This document shows, piece by piece, positions 1 to 11,386 of a DNA stretch of 64,000 bases. The notes below the pieces were generated by a model that was not told where the DNA came from, made no database searches, and saw nothing but the letters and a program-made list of their open reading frames with translations. Source of the DNA: Atriophallophorus winterbourni (Eukaryota; Platyhelminthes; Trematoda; Plagiorchiida; Microphallidae); contig JACCGJ010005251.1 of assembly GCA_013407085.1 (NCBI GenBank), forward strand, positions 56,707 through 120,706, written 5' to 3'. The translations under genes were made by a program, and so were the position numbers. Every line of letters begins with the position of its first letter. Within the stretch, counting starts at the first letter, position 1.

Positions 1-503
1 CGTGCTTTCACGGCGTGATCCAAATCGCGGTGGCGTCAAGAGGCTCTGGAGTGGCGGTAATCGTTGGAACCAGACTGCGCAAGGGAATTGTGGAGCAGTT
101 TTATAATACGCATACAATTGAATTCCAACTTGCAACAAATGCAGCGTAATATCGACCGCGCTGAAAACGCCAATCAATCCAGCGGTTTCAAGGTAGACAT
201 GTGAGTACAATGCATCGGTGCAATCTTCGTGATAAACCGGGGTCTCGTAGCGCATATAATACGTGGTCAGCTCTGCGGACGGCGTCAATATGGAGGTGAC
301 GCATTGGACGTTTTTACTTCGATCACAACAGCTTGTCGGGAAAAATCCACTTACAAACCTTTGTCCCCAGGGGTCGAAATGGCTCATTGGGTCGAATGGG
401 TCCTCGCTCGAAAGCTTCATATCCAAGGTTAACCAGTTCATGTAAGAGGTACCGCCGCAACAAGAGTATCTCCGTTGGGTGGAGACAAGCCAATTGATTA
501 AAT
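1..503 (-). CDS. Tetraspanin-like protein, second exon (partial)
   Basis: This exon encodes the large extracellular loop and fourth membrane helix of a tetraspanin-type protein. Reading the minus strand from an acceptor (AATAG then ATTTAATC) at 503, the frame stays open to base 1. It shows the tetraspanin signature YSCCGG, then TSCC and two single cysteines (six loop cysteines in all), followed by a hydrophobic helix containing GLIGVFSAVDITLHLLQVG and a tail rich in proline and arginine. The phase matches the exon at 1874-2327 (split codon G plus AT). Tetraspanins scaffold membrane microdomains and are prominent in the fluke tegument; a role here is inference. The stop codon lies outside the window. 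A peripherin-like member is an alternative, since six-cysteine loops occur there too. Confidence 0.62.
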
Positions 504-1873
504 CTATTTTATTTTCTGTAAAATACAAGGAAACATAAATACTATAAGAATCATGAAACACTGTAAACGTTGACGTAGATAGTCATGCTATGGCCGACTA
601 GAACATACATGAAATACAAGATTTGACGTTAGAAAGATTGCTGTATCGGTGTCTTTCAGATGCCCTTTGCCGAGCTCGCATTATTTGTTCAGGACCTTTC
701 GTTATCGGGCTAGATGAATGGATTATGAATAACTGATGCCTGATAGATCTAGTGCACCGAACTATGATGTGAAACTTAATAATGGTGGTGACTTCGTAAC
801 AAGCGGTAAAGCCCATATCAAAGACCGATGATAAATTGTCGCTCACATCCCCGCATATAGAAATCACTGCCAATTTCGGACTGTCTGCCTGTATCGGATG
901 GAGACACGTAGATACATTTCATCAAACTCCAAAATAACTGGAGATTTGTACACGATGATTAAATTTGGAACCATTAAGGAATAGACATAGTCGTCTCCAC
1001 CTAACAAAGACCTGTAGCTCAAAGCTGTTAATGAGGTGATAGTGTGGGGTGAAGTATAAACAGTCAATGAACTACCGATAGAGCATCAAGCAATGTCGAT
1101 CACAAGTGCATAATGTGATTATCATTCAATGTACAAACATTGTGATATTCATTCGGTCAATACACGAGTTCAGTTACGGTTGTTCCCTCTATCACACAGC
1201 TGGGCCAGCAGTAGCGCATTGCAGATACCAGAGTGAGGATTCTAGAATCTAGATTTACGGTTGAACTAGCAACCAACAGTTTTATCAACCACAGGACACT
1301 CTGGATAATCATAGGTACCAATATACGATTATTTGTTGTTTTGACATGGTTGGGGTTAATAAGAGTAATCCCTTGTCAGTACTTCTTGACGATCTTGCAT
1401 GCTAGATCTAAGTTTTCATTCGTTGTTAAACTTGAAGAATATAGAAGCGAAATCCGAAGAACAAAAATAAAAAACAGCAATAAAATACAATTGTGTAGTA
1501 GGGTGAATATGCTCTGTGAATCAGCTTTAGAAAGCACTTCAGCATTCGCTACTTTATCCATCCACGATGTGTTCAAGATACGGCAGATGCTCCTTCAACG
1601 AAAAACATTCAACCTCTGTTCGTGTCTTGCGTGGAAGAGCACTGCGAGAGAGATTGTTCCTCTCGAATCGAAATGTTTAGTCATGCACCCATGACCACTA
1701 CCACTACAAATAACAAATTCTTAGTTATTTACCATGCCAAATAAGAGTGACATATTGTACAACGCTATTTCGGTAAAGCCATAAACTTCGGCAGACATTT
1801 ATCAAGCACGACCACATTTAAGCATACACCTTTGCCGATAATCAGCGGTCATTCTTGCGCATCAGCAACTTAC
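504..1873 (-). other. Intron of the tetraspanin-like gene
   Basis: This is non-coding sequence between the two tetraspanin exons. Apart from the LINE-A fragment at 1498-1690 I see no recognisable feature. Confidence 0.5.
1498..1690 (-). mobile_element. LINE-A fragment, internally deleted
   Basis: The minus strand carries diverged reverse-transcriptase C-terminal sequence (matching 3486-3630) joined directly to the LINE-A 3' zinc-finger region (matching 3120-3100). Several hundred bases present in other copies are missing between them. It lies in the intron of the tetraspanin-like gene. Confidence 0.7.
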
Positions 1874-2327
1874 CTTCGGGGACAAATGCCGATAGCCCAC
1901 TGAATGCTGCGTGTAGATTATTCGCGGTTTCTCCGTACAAAAACCCGACATCGTCAAGCAAGATGATCAACATGTACACACTGTGCAGCAATGTCATCAC
2001 CATCAGTGGAAGTACTAATAACTGCCAGATGGCTGTTGTGACGATGTAGTAGATTCTATATTGTTTCTTGGTCAAATCCTTCGGACGTAGGTAAATGAAA
2101 AGTGCCAATGCCCAAAACGAAATGATCACGATTGGTTCAAAAACGTCTAACAAGCGTTTGACAATGACGCGATAATGTATTCTATCTTCGACAACGGAAT
2201 CCCGGTCAAGCATATTGGATATTTCTTTGTCCACGTAATGCATCAACATTCCAAGTCCGAGCGTGGTGTGGATGACAATGATCACGGATATTGCAATGCA
2301 TAGCGAGTAATGGTGGTATGGCTGCAT
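1874..2327 (-). CDS. Tetraspanin-like protein, first coding exon
   Basis: The exon starts at ATG 2327, with an in-frame TAA 12 bases upstream and no splice acceptor between, so this is the likely initiation codon. It encodes three hydrophobic segments, at about residues 7-32, 63-82 and 92-126, separated by a short charged loop and a short basic turn. It ends at donor CCCGAAG/GTAAGT. Spliced to the exon ending at 503, it gives the tetraspanin order TM1-small loop-TM2-TM3-large CCG loop-TM4. TM1 lacks the usual asparagine and the small loop is about 30 residues, so the protein is diverged and the assignment rests mainly on the CCG loop. The 1370-base intron contains a LINE-A fragment. Confidence 0.58.
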
Positions 2328-2865
2328 TGTTACCGTTTACACGCTGTGTAATCCAACTGAGCACGGACGTTAAACTTGAATCGATATATCACGTGACACT
2401 GTATCGGTCACGTGGCGTTTGAATCGATTTTTGTGGGAATTCGCGTAAACTTGTCTGAACTTGCCAGCTGATTCCTGGTCAACCACTCGGTGTATTGTGC
2501 CTTTCGACAGTGAGTATTTATCGTGTTTTTTAGAAACAGTTAATTCACCCGTGAAAATTATCGTCATTTTTGTATTTTTTTCAGATTTCGATTATCAAAT
2601 CAGTCCTTGATCCCGGTTACCTATATTGCAAGGGATGCGAGAACAATTTAATAGCGCGCGTTATTAAATTGTTGCTGTTGCGGTTGATGTTATAAAACTT
2701 AAATTGACATACCGAAAAGTATGTTTTAGAAGTTCACGAAATTGGAAATTTTTCTTTAAGATATGTTACGCAAGCCGCTCCGTAATAAGGAAATCAGATA
2801 TTAACACCAGTTCAATAGGCCAAAGCGGCGTGATAATGACATAAATATAAACCATGAAGTCCACG
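2328..2865. other. Upstream region of the tetraspanin-like gene
   Basis: This region holds the 5' flank of the tetraspanin-like gene. A small AT-rich inverted repeat at about 2646-2676 (aatttaatagcgcgcg and its mirror) is visible. I see no further gene and no clear TATA promoter. Confidence 0.35.
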
Positions 2866-3002
2866 TTGTTGTTGTTGGCCTCCTTCGGTCGATGTCGACC
2901 ATGGATGTACATCACAATCGCATGAATTTTCATGTTCCACAGCTTTTTCAATTACTAAACAGTCCGATTCGGGAGGAACAATCTCTCCCGCAGCGCTTGG
3001 GA
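2866..3002 (-). mobile_element. LINE-A 3' end (truncated copy)
   Basis: This 5'-truncated copy consists only of the 3' terminal segment. It ends at the low coordinate with a (CAA)n-type tail, seen on the plus strand as gttgttgttgg. It is nearly identical to 3024-3150, so two LINE-A 3' ends lie in direct tandem. Confidence 0.75.
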
Positions 3003-3017
3003 TGTATGAAAGCTATG

Positions 3018-4060
3018 TTTGTTTGTTGGCCTCCATCGGTCGATGTCGACAATGGATGTACATCACAATCGCATGAATTTCATGTTTTACAGCTTTTTGA
3101 ATGACTAAACAGTCCGATTCGGGAGGAACAATCTCTCCCGCAGCGCTTGCAACGATAGTCAGAACTCTGTTGTATTGCATCAGTTGCACGCCGGCGGCGT
3201 GATCTGCGTTCAGCAGCCAAGAGCTGTATTTGCTCCTCCCGGCTTGCAGTCGACGCTTTACACAATGCCTCCAAAGTGAGCGGTCAAGAGCAAGTTCTTC
3301 CCAGCTTGCGGGGTCAATGTCAAGAGCTTTCATATCTCTTTTGCAAACATCTTTGTACCGCAAGTGCGGTCTGCCCAATGGTCGACTTCCTAATTGCAAC
3401 TCACCGTAGAGTAGATCTTTCGGAATACGACCATTTTCCATTCTATAGACATGACCAAGCCACCGCAGGCGGCGCTGACGTAATAGGGTGAACATGCTCT
3501 GTAGACCAGCTTTTGAAAGCACTTCAGCGTTAGTCACTCTGTCCATCCACGATATGTTCAAGATACGACGGATGCTTCGTAGATGGAAAGCATTCAGCTT
3601 CCGTTCGTGTCTTGCGTGGGTGGTCCAGGTTTCACTGCCGTATAGTAAAGCATTTAGTACGCACGCTCTGTATACCATCATCTTTGTCTTTACAGTCAGC
3701 TGCGGTTACCCCAAACACGAGAGTTCTATCGGGACAAAATGACAGCTGCTCTGCCAATCCGCGTATCAATCTCTGTGTCTAGCGAGAGGTTATCCGCAAT
3801 GGTTGAACCAAGATATGTGAAATGATGTACTGGGTCAAGCTGACAGTTTCCAACAGTGATGATTGGTGGCGATACAGTTCCTTGACCAAGCACTTTGGTC
3901 TTGCTCATGCTGATTGTTAGACCAAAGTTTTTACATGCCGACGAAAAACAGTCCATTAGCGACTGTAGGTTCTTATGGGAGTGAGCAATAAAGGCTGCAT
4001 CGTCGGCAAACAACAGGTCACGGGTTATCACATCCCGTACTTTGGTTTGTACACGTATAT
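3018..4060 (-). mobile_element. LINE-A, 5'-truncated copy with reverse transcriptase and zinc finger
   Basis: This is the C-terminal part of a LINE polyprotein in two frames: 3726-4031 and about 3080-3681. The first carries the catalytic LLFADDAAF motif and then YLGSTIADNLSLDTEID. The second carries LLYGSETWTTHARHERKLN, LRWLGHVYRMENGRIPKDLL and GRPHLRYKDVCKRDMKALD. A terminal zinc finger reads CKRCGRDC...GLFSHSKSC. A frameshift near 3700 separates the frames. It is the best-preserved C-terminus of this family in the window. The pol C-terminus resembles RTE-like LINEs, but I am not certain of the clade. Confidence 0.85.
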
Positions 4061-4093
4061 GCGGTAAAACTCAAGGTCAGTCAGTAGACAACT

Positions 4094-4610
4094 TATGCTG
4101 TGGTTGGCCGATTTCGGTCGAGCACGGATATACATTACAAGCGCATGACGGGTTCATGTAAAAACGTTTCAAACGACTAAGCAGCCAGATTCCGAAGGAA
4201 CAATCTCTCCCACGGTGATTACGGCGATAGGCTGTACTCCGCGGGTCGTGATATACGTTCAGCAGCCTAGAGCAGTATTTGATGTTTCCCAGCTCAAAGG
4301 CGACGCTTTACACAGTGCCTCCAAAGTCAGCGGTCAAGAGCAAGTTCTTCCCAATTCATAGAGTCAATGTCAACAGCTTTCATATCTCTGTTTTGTAAAT
4401 GTCTTTGTACCGCATGTGCGGTCTGCCCAATAGTCGACTTCCTGATTTCAACTCACCATAGAGTAGATCTTTTAGAATACGACCATTTCATATTTTGTAC
4501 ATAGGAACCAGACAGTGTAGACGGCGCTGTCGTAGTAGGGTGAGCATGCTCTATAGACCAGCTGTAGATAACACTTCAGCATTTAGCACTTTGAGCATCT
4601 ATAATATTCT
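4094..4610 (-). mobile_element. LINE-A, degenerate copy
   Basis: Nucleotide similarity to 3030-3560 runs through the whole segment in the same orientation, with many substitutions and small deletions. No long frame survives. It directly follows the better copy at 3018-4060. Confidence 0.7.
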
Positions 4611-5041
4611 ACCGTTTTTGCTGTCATTGCAAAGATCGCGTCCAGATACGCATTTTGACACTTGTTTTGGTATTCTACCTTGTGTCGTTAACGAGTTATT
4701 GTGGATTATTTGCAGAATGATGAAATCACGAGTTCCAAAGCAGCCGCATCGACCTGCCGGCCAAACGAACACCACTCAGCCGAACAACCCACTTCAGGCT
4801 ACTAACACGTTTGACCGCATCACGATATCCAACATACGGACAAAAAAATCGATCGATCAAGCTGTGACAACGACATGGACCCTACTTGACCTCAGTGCGA
4901 ACGCAACAATGGTCACGGCCGGTCCAGCTCATAGGACGAATCTCGACACTCAAAGTTGTCCCGAGGTCACGTGCAACGCGTGTGAACAACCGGTGAGTCC
5001 CATGGCGAGTAAAGTCATAACGTGTTTTCTGTGTATGGGTA
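4611..5041 (+). mobile_element. CR1-type LINE ORF1, first part (PHD-like zinc finger)
   Basis: The plus-strand frame contains CNACEQPVSPMASKVITCFLC, the start of a PHD-like finger typical of CR1 ORF1 proteins. The frame is cut at 5041 by an inverted LINE-A insertion and resumes after it at about 5450 with further cysteine pairs (KCD, CYVCVRC). ORF1 proteins bind the element's RNA; this copy is broken. Confidence 0.6.
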
Positions 5042-5447
5042 ATGTTGTTGGCCTCCGTCGGTCGATGTCGACCATGGATGTACACCACATTGCATGAGTT
5101 TCATGTTTTGCAGCTTTTTGAATGACTAGACAGTCCGATTCGGGGGAACAATCTCTCCTGCAGCGCTTGCAACGATAGTCAGAACTCTGTTGTATTGCAT
5201 CAGTTGCACGCCGGCGGCGTGATCTGCGTTCAGCAGCCAAGAGCTGTATTTGCTCCTCCCCGGCTTGCAGACGACGCTTTACACAATGCCTCCAAAGTGA
5301 GCGATCAAGAGCAAGTTATTCCCAGCTTGCGTTGTCAATGTCAAGAGCTTTCATATCTCTTTTGCAAACATCTTTGTACCGCAAGTGCGGTCTGCCTAAT
5401 GGTCGACTTCCTAATTGCAATACACCGTAGAGTAGATCCATGGTAAA
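5042..5447 (-). mobile_element. LINE-A, 5'-truncated insertion inside CR1 ORF1
   Basis: This is a truncated 3' segment closely matching 3030-3420. It is flanked by an imperfect direct repeat (atgggtaatg on the left, atggtaaatg on the right) that looks like a target-site duplication. Removing it leaves the surrounding ORF1 in one reading frame. Confidence 0.75.
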
Positions 5448-5757
5448 TGTGACCGTACTTTAGCCCCTGATTCAATAGTATTAATAAATAATGAAAAGGT
5501 TCCAGGCGCCTGCTACGTTTGCGTTCGTTGCAGAGCTAAATCCTTGCACGGTGCCGATACTTTTGAAGCCAAATTAGAAAATAGAATGGCCGGTTTCGAG
5601 TTGAGCCTTCGACGTGTGGAGGAAATATTGACAAATCATGTGAGCACGCAAGTGATCACTGATGTAAACCATCACATCAATACAACCATTTCGGAGCCAC
5701 CACTGAAGGAATCTGAGTGTTCACATTTTTGCTCCAGCTAAGACTGTCGGACATTTT
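5448..5757 (+). mobile_element. CR1-type LINE ORF1, second part
   Basis: This continues the finger with GACYVCVRCRAKSLHG and then a helical, coiled-coil-like stretch (FEAKLENRMAGFELSLRRVEE). The frame ends at about 5740, shortly before the Penelope-like insertion at 5801. Confidence 0.6.
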
Positions 5758-5834
5758 AACGTCGAAATAAATGAAGCTACTTCATAATCATGAAAATAGA
5801 GTTTGAAATGAATCGGTTATAGCTAGTTTTTAGG

Positions 5835-5877
5835 TAACGTTTCGCTTCTGAACACAGAAGCTTCATCAGACCAAGGG
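5835..5877 (-). ncRNA. Hammerhead ribozyme motif, Penelope 3' pLTR
   Basis: On the minus strand, CTGATGA (5863-5869) is followed by a 7-bp stem II (GCTTCTG/CAGAAGC), then GAAA (5840-5843) and the minimal stem III/cleavage region CGTTACC. The catalytic core is intact. Stem I is short here (GGT/ACC next to the core). It lies in sense orientation to the GIY-YIG frame. Confidence 0.75.
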
Positions 5878-5976
5878 TGTCGGTACGACCAGTGTTCAGG
5901 TTTAAATGGAATTTTCTTGACCAATCCTGAGTTCTTTAAGAGAGACAGGCGAGATCAAGACAATTGATCACACCCC

Positions 5977-6462
5977 CTAAATGCTGTGTTCATCCCTAAA
6001 TTGTTCATTAAGTGCACATGTGCGAACAGCGTCTGCTGACACACTGCTTACGTAATCATGTGCGCATTCGGTGTTATGTTCGTTAATTCTTATCCGCTGC
6101 ATAACCAAACGCCAGATTGTTGAGATATCCGCCCCATCCACCTTGTTCACCGCATTCGCCCCAGCCTTTGTTATTTCAACAGCCTCGGCGTGAAGTGTTT
6201 CCCTATAAGATTTCACAGCCCGTCTTATCTCTTCCACGTTATCAAGATGCACGCTGTAACCAGTGTCTAGCACGTGTTCAGCTAGGGCAGAATCCCGAAT
6301 CAGTGATTGCGGGGTTGCTTTCCCGCTCGTTTCCTGTTCGTTTACCCTAGTACAAAGTTCTCTAGACGTTTGCCCAATGTAAACACCCGCGCAACCCTTC
6401 CATTTGATTTTGTAGATGCAGTTTGTCGCACAACCTAAAGGAGTCTTATCTTTGAGATGCAT
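5977..6462 (-). CDS. Penelope GIY-YIG endonuclease domain
   Basis: The frame of about 160 residues includes CIYKIKWKGCAGVYIGQTSR (a GIY-YIG core with the upstream cysteine pair typical of Penelope endonucleases) and the downstream LAEHVLDTGYSVHLDNVE block. The domain nicks target DNA for insertion of Penelope-like elements. It is part of the element at 5801-6750. The reverse transcriptase that should precede it is absent. Confidence 0.85.
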   Translation of the reverse strand: MHLKDKTPLGCATNCIYKIKWKGCAGVYIGQTSRELCTRVNEQETSGKATPQSLIRDSALAEHVLDTGYSVHLDNVEEIRRAVKSYRETLHAEAVEITKAGANAVNKVDGADISTIWRLVMQRIRINEHNTECAHDYVSSVSADAVRTCALNEQFRDEHSI

Positions 6463-6670
6463 TAATACGGAGCGGACAGTTCTACCTCCCTTATATGTTA
6501 CCTGCGTTATTCAAGATTCAAATTATTCCTTCGGAGGCGCTTTAGACGTACGGTAGAGATACGGTAGCTCGCCAAACCTTTTCCGTATTCGGTTGCGGAT
6601 GTTTAACTCCGTTCAGTTGGTTCAATTGGTCAAGAAAATGCCATTTAAACCTGAACACTGTTCGTACTAA

Positions 6671-6722
6671 CACCCTTGTTCTGACGAAGCTTCTGTGTTC
6701 AGAAGCAAAACGTTACCAAAAA
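6671..6722 (+). ncRNA. Hammerhead ribozyme motif, Penelope inverted pLTR (damaged)
   Basis: CTGACGA (6681-6687) is followed by the same 7-bp stem II as the other arm, but GAAA is replaced by AAAA (6707-6710), which should abolish cleavage. Downstream CGTTACCAAAAAC restores the longer stem I partner that the left arm has lost. Confidence 0.7.
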
Positions 6723-6750
6723 CTTACTCTAACCGATTCATTGCAAATTT

Positions 6751-6930
6751 TACTTACTACCACTTCTCTCCGCTTCAATTGTTTTACACAAGTTGATCAG
6801 GATTCACATCCTCAGTCACCACTAGCTTCGACGGCGCCACTGTCGCCGCGATTGCACTTGTTTAATGAGAAAATTGCTCAAAACAGCCCAATCGAACCAT
6901 CAGGATGGCTACTGATAATTGTTTTATAGA
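6751..6930 (+). mobile_element. Probable CR1 ORF1 continuation
   Basis: A short plus-strand frame rich in serine and proline (SPLASTAPLSPRLHLFNEKIA) lies just right of the Penelope element. It fits the linker of CR1 ORF1 proteins. The assignment rests on position and composition. Confidence 0.35.
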
Positions 6931-7085
6931 AAACATCCCGTTTCAGTGTTAGTATATTCAATTCTCACTATATTAGTACTCGACACATTCAATGGGTTAT
7001 GTGATAAACTTACGCTGCTGCTTGTCTTATATAAATTGATATATACGATAAATCACTAACCGAAACTGACGTTTTCTATCGATAG

Positions 7086-7297
7086 GCTCTCACTTCAATG
7101 GCATTTGTCCCGCAAAACTGGCGAGATGTTGCGTATTATGGACCGTGGAACAGCCAGCATCTTCAGCGTGCTTTCCTACATCGTCTTCAACATTCCGCCT
7201 ACCGTGGTCGACATTTTCTTTGGTGTGGCCTACTTCGTGATTATCTTGAACGCGTGGTATGGGGTTTTAGTATTTGCCACAATAACCATCTACATGG
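7086..7297 (+). CDS. Isolated ABCB6-like exon (transmembrane domain)
   Basis: The exon encodes HLSRKTGEMLRIMDRGTAS, then LSYIVFNIPPTVVDIFFG and FNAWFG-like ILNAWYGVLVFATITIYM. This matches the transmembrane domain of ABCB6/HMT1-type half transporters (mitochondrial or vacuolar heavy metal, porphyrin or glutathione-conjugate transport). The acceptor (ctatcgatag) and donor (atgg/gtaagt) are both good. The frame is intact with no stop. I found no other exon (no Walker A, signature or Walker B) on the plus strand nearby. It lies between broken CR1 pieces. It could be one exon of a gene with very long introns, or a stray duplicated exon. Confidence 0.75.
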
Positions 7298-7689
7298 GTA
7301 AGTATTACTTGTTGGTTCAGTTCAAAATATTGACACGGTGGATTGATTCGAACAGTGTATCCAGAACGAACAACTAGGCCTGATCGTAATTAACAAATAT
7401 TTAGACAAGCAGATGTTTGGCATCTGGTTTACCGAATATTCTGCGATAATAACACTCGAACGCCACGACCACGGAAGTAGTAAAATCCTACAGAGATATG
7501 CTGTTACGGTCGACCTCAGCTGTACACTCCAAAACTGCTGTACCAAAGTCAAGCCACAATTGCTTTAAATTCGAAAAAATATGACTTTGCGGTACGCAAA
7601 AACAATTCCCCATGCGCGCTGAGTGTGATATGTACGAACGTTAGCGAGTCCCAAGTAAGCCTGTTTGATAGCAAATAGAAATACGACGT
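7298..7689 (+). other. Region between ABCB6-like exon and CR1
   Basis: It starts with the exon's intron donor. I see no other recognisable coding or repeat feature. Confidence 0.35.
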
Positions 7690-10600
7690 CGAGAAATGGA
7701 CTCAACTTTGCCACCTAACATGTAATCGCAGAAAAAGTGACTCGTCTAACTCGCCGCTCAACTTCAGCTCATATTGGTCAACCTCGCTTGTTCAAGGTAA
7801 CACTGAAATGCGAGGCTGATATTGAGAACGTATTGACGAATGCGTACCTACTGAAGACAGATCCCGCCTCAAACTGCCGCATATATCCCGATGTACCATG
7901 GTGGGAAAGGAAGGGTAACTTGAACGCCAGGGAACAAACGGTATCACGAAGTATAGTTCTACTTGGTGTACCAGAAAATACTTCTCGAGCATCGATTCAG
8001 GAAACCGTAGAGCACGACGTCAAGCAATGACGCTTCATTGTGTGTTCTCTAGATATTTCTAATGCCGCTGTTGTGGACTCTTTTCGAGTTCCTTTTTCGC
8101 CAAAATATAAACGGGGTGGACCGAAACCTCTGAAGATTACGTTCTTGACCAGCGCTATGGCCGAACTCGTAAGGTCGGAATGGAAAAAAGGAAAACGAAC
8201 GTTACCCAATGATGTTAGACTTAGCCCACCCAAACCCAATGTCATAAGTCAAACACTCCTCCGGCTGGAGACAGCGGATAGCAGCGTTTCCATCCAAATG
8301 GAATAAATCAATGCATCAAAAAAACGACGTAGGTCCGGCTTAAATCGTGTCAGACTGAGCAATTCGCACCAAATAGTCGATTCAAGCGGTCGGCAATCAT
8401 GTTTTATCATCTCAAGCACTGACTATTCAGAGGGATCCAGCATCACATTGTTAAACGCCTTATCACACACCACATGATTCATCACTACTTGTTAAGTATG
8501 ACTCCAGGGAAGCCGGACCAATAACTTCATTTTACACCTCGTCATTACTCACGAAAAATACGAATAAGTGCATTTATACAAACGCTAACAGCCTTTTCAA
8601 CAAATTAATCGATTTTTCCGAGATTTGTAATGACAGACATAGTTGCCATAATAGAAACGTGGTTCAATGCCTCATTGTCTGATAATGAACTCTCTTTGCC
8701 CAACATGACTCTATTCCGGCGTGACTGTTTAGGTGATGGCGAAGGAGCAGCAATCTACTTCAAGCAATCGTTTATCTGTAGAGTTATGAACTACCAGACC
8801 CATTATATACCTGACAATTTGGTACACTCTGACTCTTAGTTCAGGAGACCAATGCATTATTGGAGTGATCTATCGTTCAACAAAAGCAACTCTCGACCTA
8901 AACAATAAATTAATTAATGCTTAGCGCTATGTCACAAGGCGGTACAATACTCAAATATTGATAATGGGGGATTTCAACTTTCCCCAGCTCTATAGCCGGG
9001 ATGATCATCCATCAGAGACACTTGAATATGAACTTCGAGCCGTCTTGGATTACACACCCCTATATAACCACGTTTTTCGATTTACTCGTATGAGGGGATC
9101 AGACCAGCCGTCTACCTTGGACTTAATACTTACATCAGATCCCACAGTTGTAGAGAATATCGTTTATAAACCGCCAATCGGACGAAGCGATCACGTTGTC
9201 CTAGAATTCGAGTACGTTTGTAGCGCTAGGCGCAACAGTGACGGAACGAAACGCGTCAGAAGAGTGAACTACCCTTCTCTGTGTGCCGAGTTACAAAGCA
9301 CTAGTCATTGACGCTCTCTCTTACAGCACCTGAAATCTATATTGGAAGAATATTCAATGTTTATTTTGAATAAAACGTCTCAACGTAATAAATCTTTACT
9401 ACGAAGCAGGACTATAAAGTGGATGATACAAAGGTCAATAGCATGGGAGTTTCACAAGGCTACCAACACAGCTGATTCTTGGGCACAATTTACATGACTG
9501 CTAAACAAATTTATCAGCTTAATTCGAGATGATAAACAAGCTTTCCAATCGCAATTGGTTTCACAGATGCACCAGAATCCGAAGCTCTTATATAGACTCG
9601 TAAACGATAGAACGAATATTAAACAAGGAGTCTTTGCCCTAAAAACTTCGTCCGGCTTCACAAAATCCAATAATGAAATCTGTTAGCAGACTTTTATGCC
9701 GACGATTTTGCGCCGAAATCCACGGAGCTTGATCCGGAACCAACCATTCGACTTGACCGACCGACCTTGAGTGAAGTATTGATTACTCCGCTGGTGGTAA
9801 CGCAGCACTTACGAAAATTAAACGTAAAGAAATCTCCAGGAACAAACGAGATAACTCCAATGCTGTTCAAAACATGTCATGCGCAGCTATCTGAACCACT
9901 GTCCTGCATGTTTAATAATGTGCTCCATACTGGCGTGGTACCAACAGACTGGAAACTGGGACAAATAATACTCATTTACAAAGGGGGTTGCCGTTCTGAA
10001 GTTAAAAATTACAGGCCGGTGACATTGCTGTCCTTGGTATCAAAATAATAAACGCAGAAATATTGCGACATCTGGAAACAAACCAACTTTTGGCAGTTGC
10101 TCAACATGGATTCCGAAGAGAAATCGCTATTGTCTAACAAATTTGCCGACAAGCTTAGACGATTGGACGAGGGTTGTAGAGGGCTGTATTCATGCGTGCT
10201 ACTTGGACATTTCTAAAGCATTCGAGAGAGTTGCTCATAATTTACTCTTGAACAAGCTAAAGAAACACGGTATTGTTAGAAGACTGTACGAATTGTTAAG
10301 AGATTACCTCAGCAACAGACGCACCCGAGTTCGTGTGGACGGCCTATTATCGAAGAACACCGATGCCACAAGCAGTGTTCCATAAGGATCAGTGATTGGA
10401 CCAATACTGTTCCTAGTCTATATGAACGATATACCAATACCAAATGACAGTAAGATGGTATTGTTTGCTGACGATATAAAAGTATGAAGGCGACTCAGCA
10501 ATGCTGATGATTGTATTTTGCTGCAAAACGATTTGAATGCTTTGTACAACTGGTCATCCGAAAATAAACTGCCATTGAATATGAAAAAGTCGAATATCAT

Positions 10601-11352
10601 TCAGATCGGTCGTGTACTTGGCTTTTCTTAACAATACAAGCTCGGCGACAGAAAATTGGAGTACACCGGCGAAGAAAAGGACCAGGGTGTCTGGATTTGC
10701 AGTAGTGTGAAAAATGAACTACAATGCGAAGTCGTTAACGAAAGGGCGTCTCGGCTGCTCGGCATGTTACGGCGGATATTTATACGTTTCCCCCAGGGTG
10801 TTTTCCTATCATGATGAACAAAAATATACACCCGGTTCTAGACTATGCCGCACAAGCCTGGACACTATGGCTCCAAAAAGACATAATACTTCGGGATCGC
10901 ATATACCGGAGTGGTTCTAAGCTCGTCATTGGACTCCATAATATACCATTCACCGGGCGACTCAGGCGACTGGAACTGAGGACAATTGCACAAAGGAGAA
11001 TGCGATGTGATCTCATCCTCGCATATAAAATACTTACTACTGTTTCCCACCCCCTGGATATATTATTCCACCTTCGAACTTTCAGCAACAGCCGTGGCCA
11101 TGGTTGCAAGTTGGAAATACCACATTCCAAACGCAACTGCCGCAGGTATCTTTATTCTGTGCGTGTGTGCTTTGTTCGGAATTCCCTACCGTCCGATTTG
11201 GTAAGCTCAAACAGTTTATCTATATTCAAATCGAAACTTGACGATTATGTGAGAGCTAATCCGAATTTTGCCCCAAAACTCTATCACCGTCCCCTTGATT
11301 TTGATTATATCGATATATATATATATATATATATATATCATTATATATATAT

Positions 11353-11386
<34 letters not shown>

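Larger units (their letters stand above)
5801..6750 (-). mobile_element. Penelope-like element with inverted terminal repeats
   Basis: A GIY-YIG endonuclease frame on the minus strand lies between inverted arms at about 5801-5925 and 6625-6750. The arms are near-identical in inverted orientation and each contains a hammerhead ribozyme motif, as known for Penelope pLTRs. The reverse transcriptase part is missing, so the copy is 5'-truncated. The inverted arrangement of pLTRs is typical of Penelope insertions. It splits the CR1 ORF1. Confidence 0.85.
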
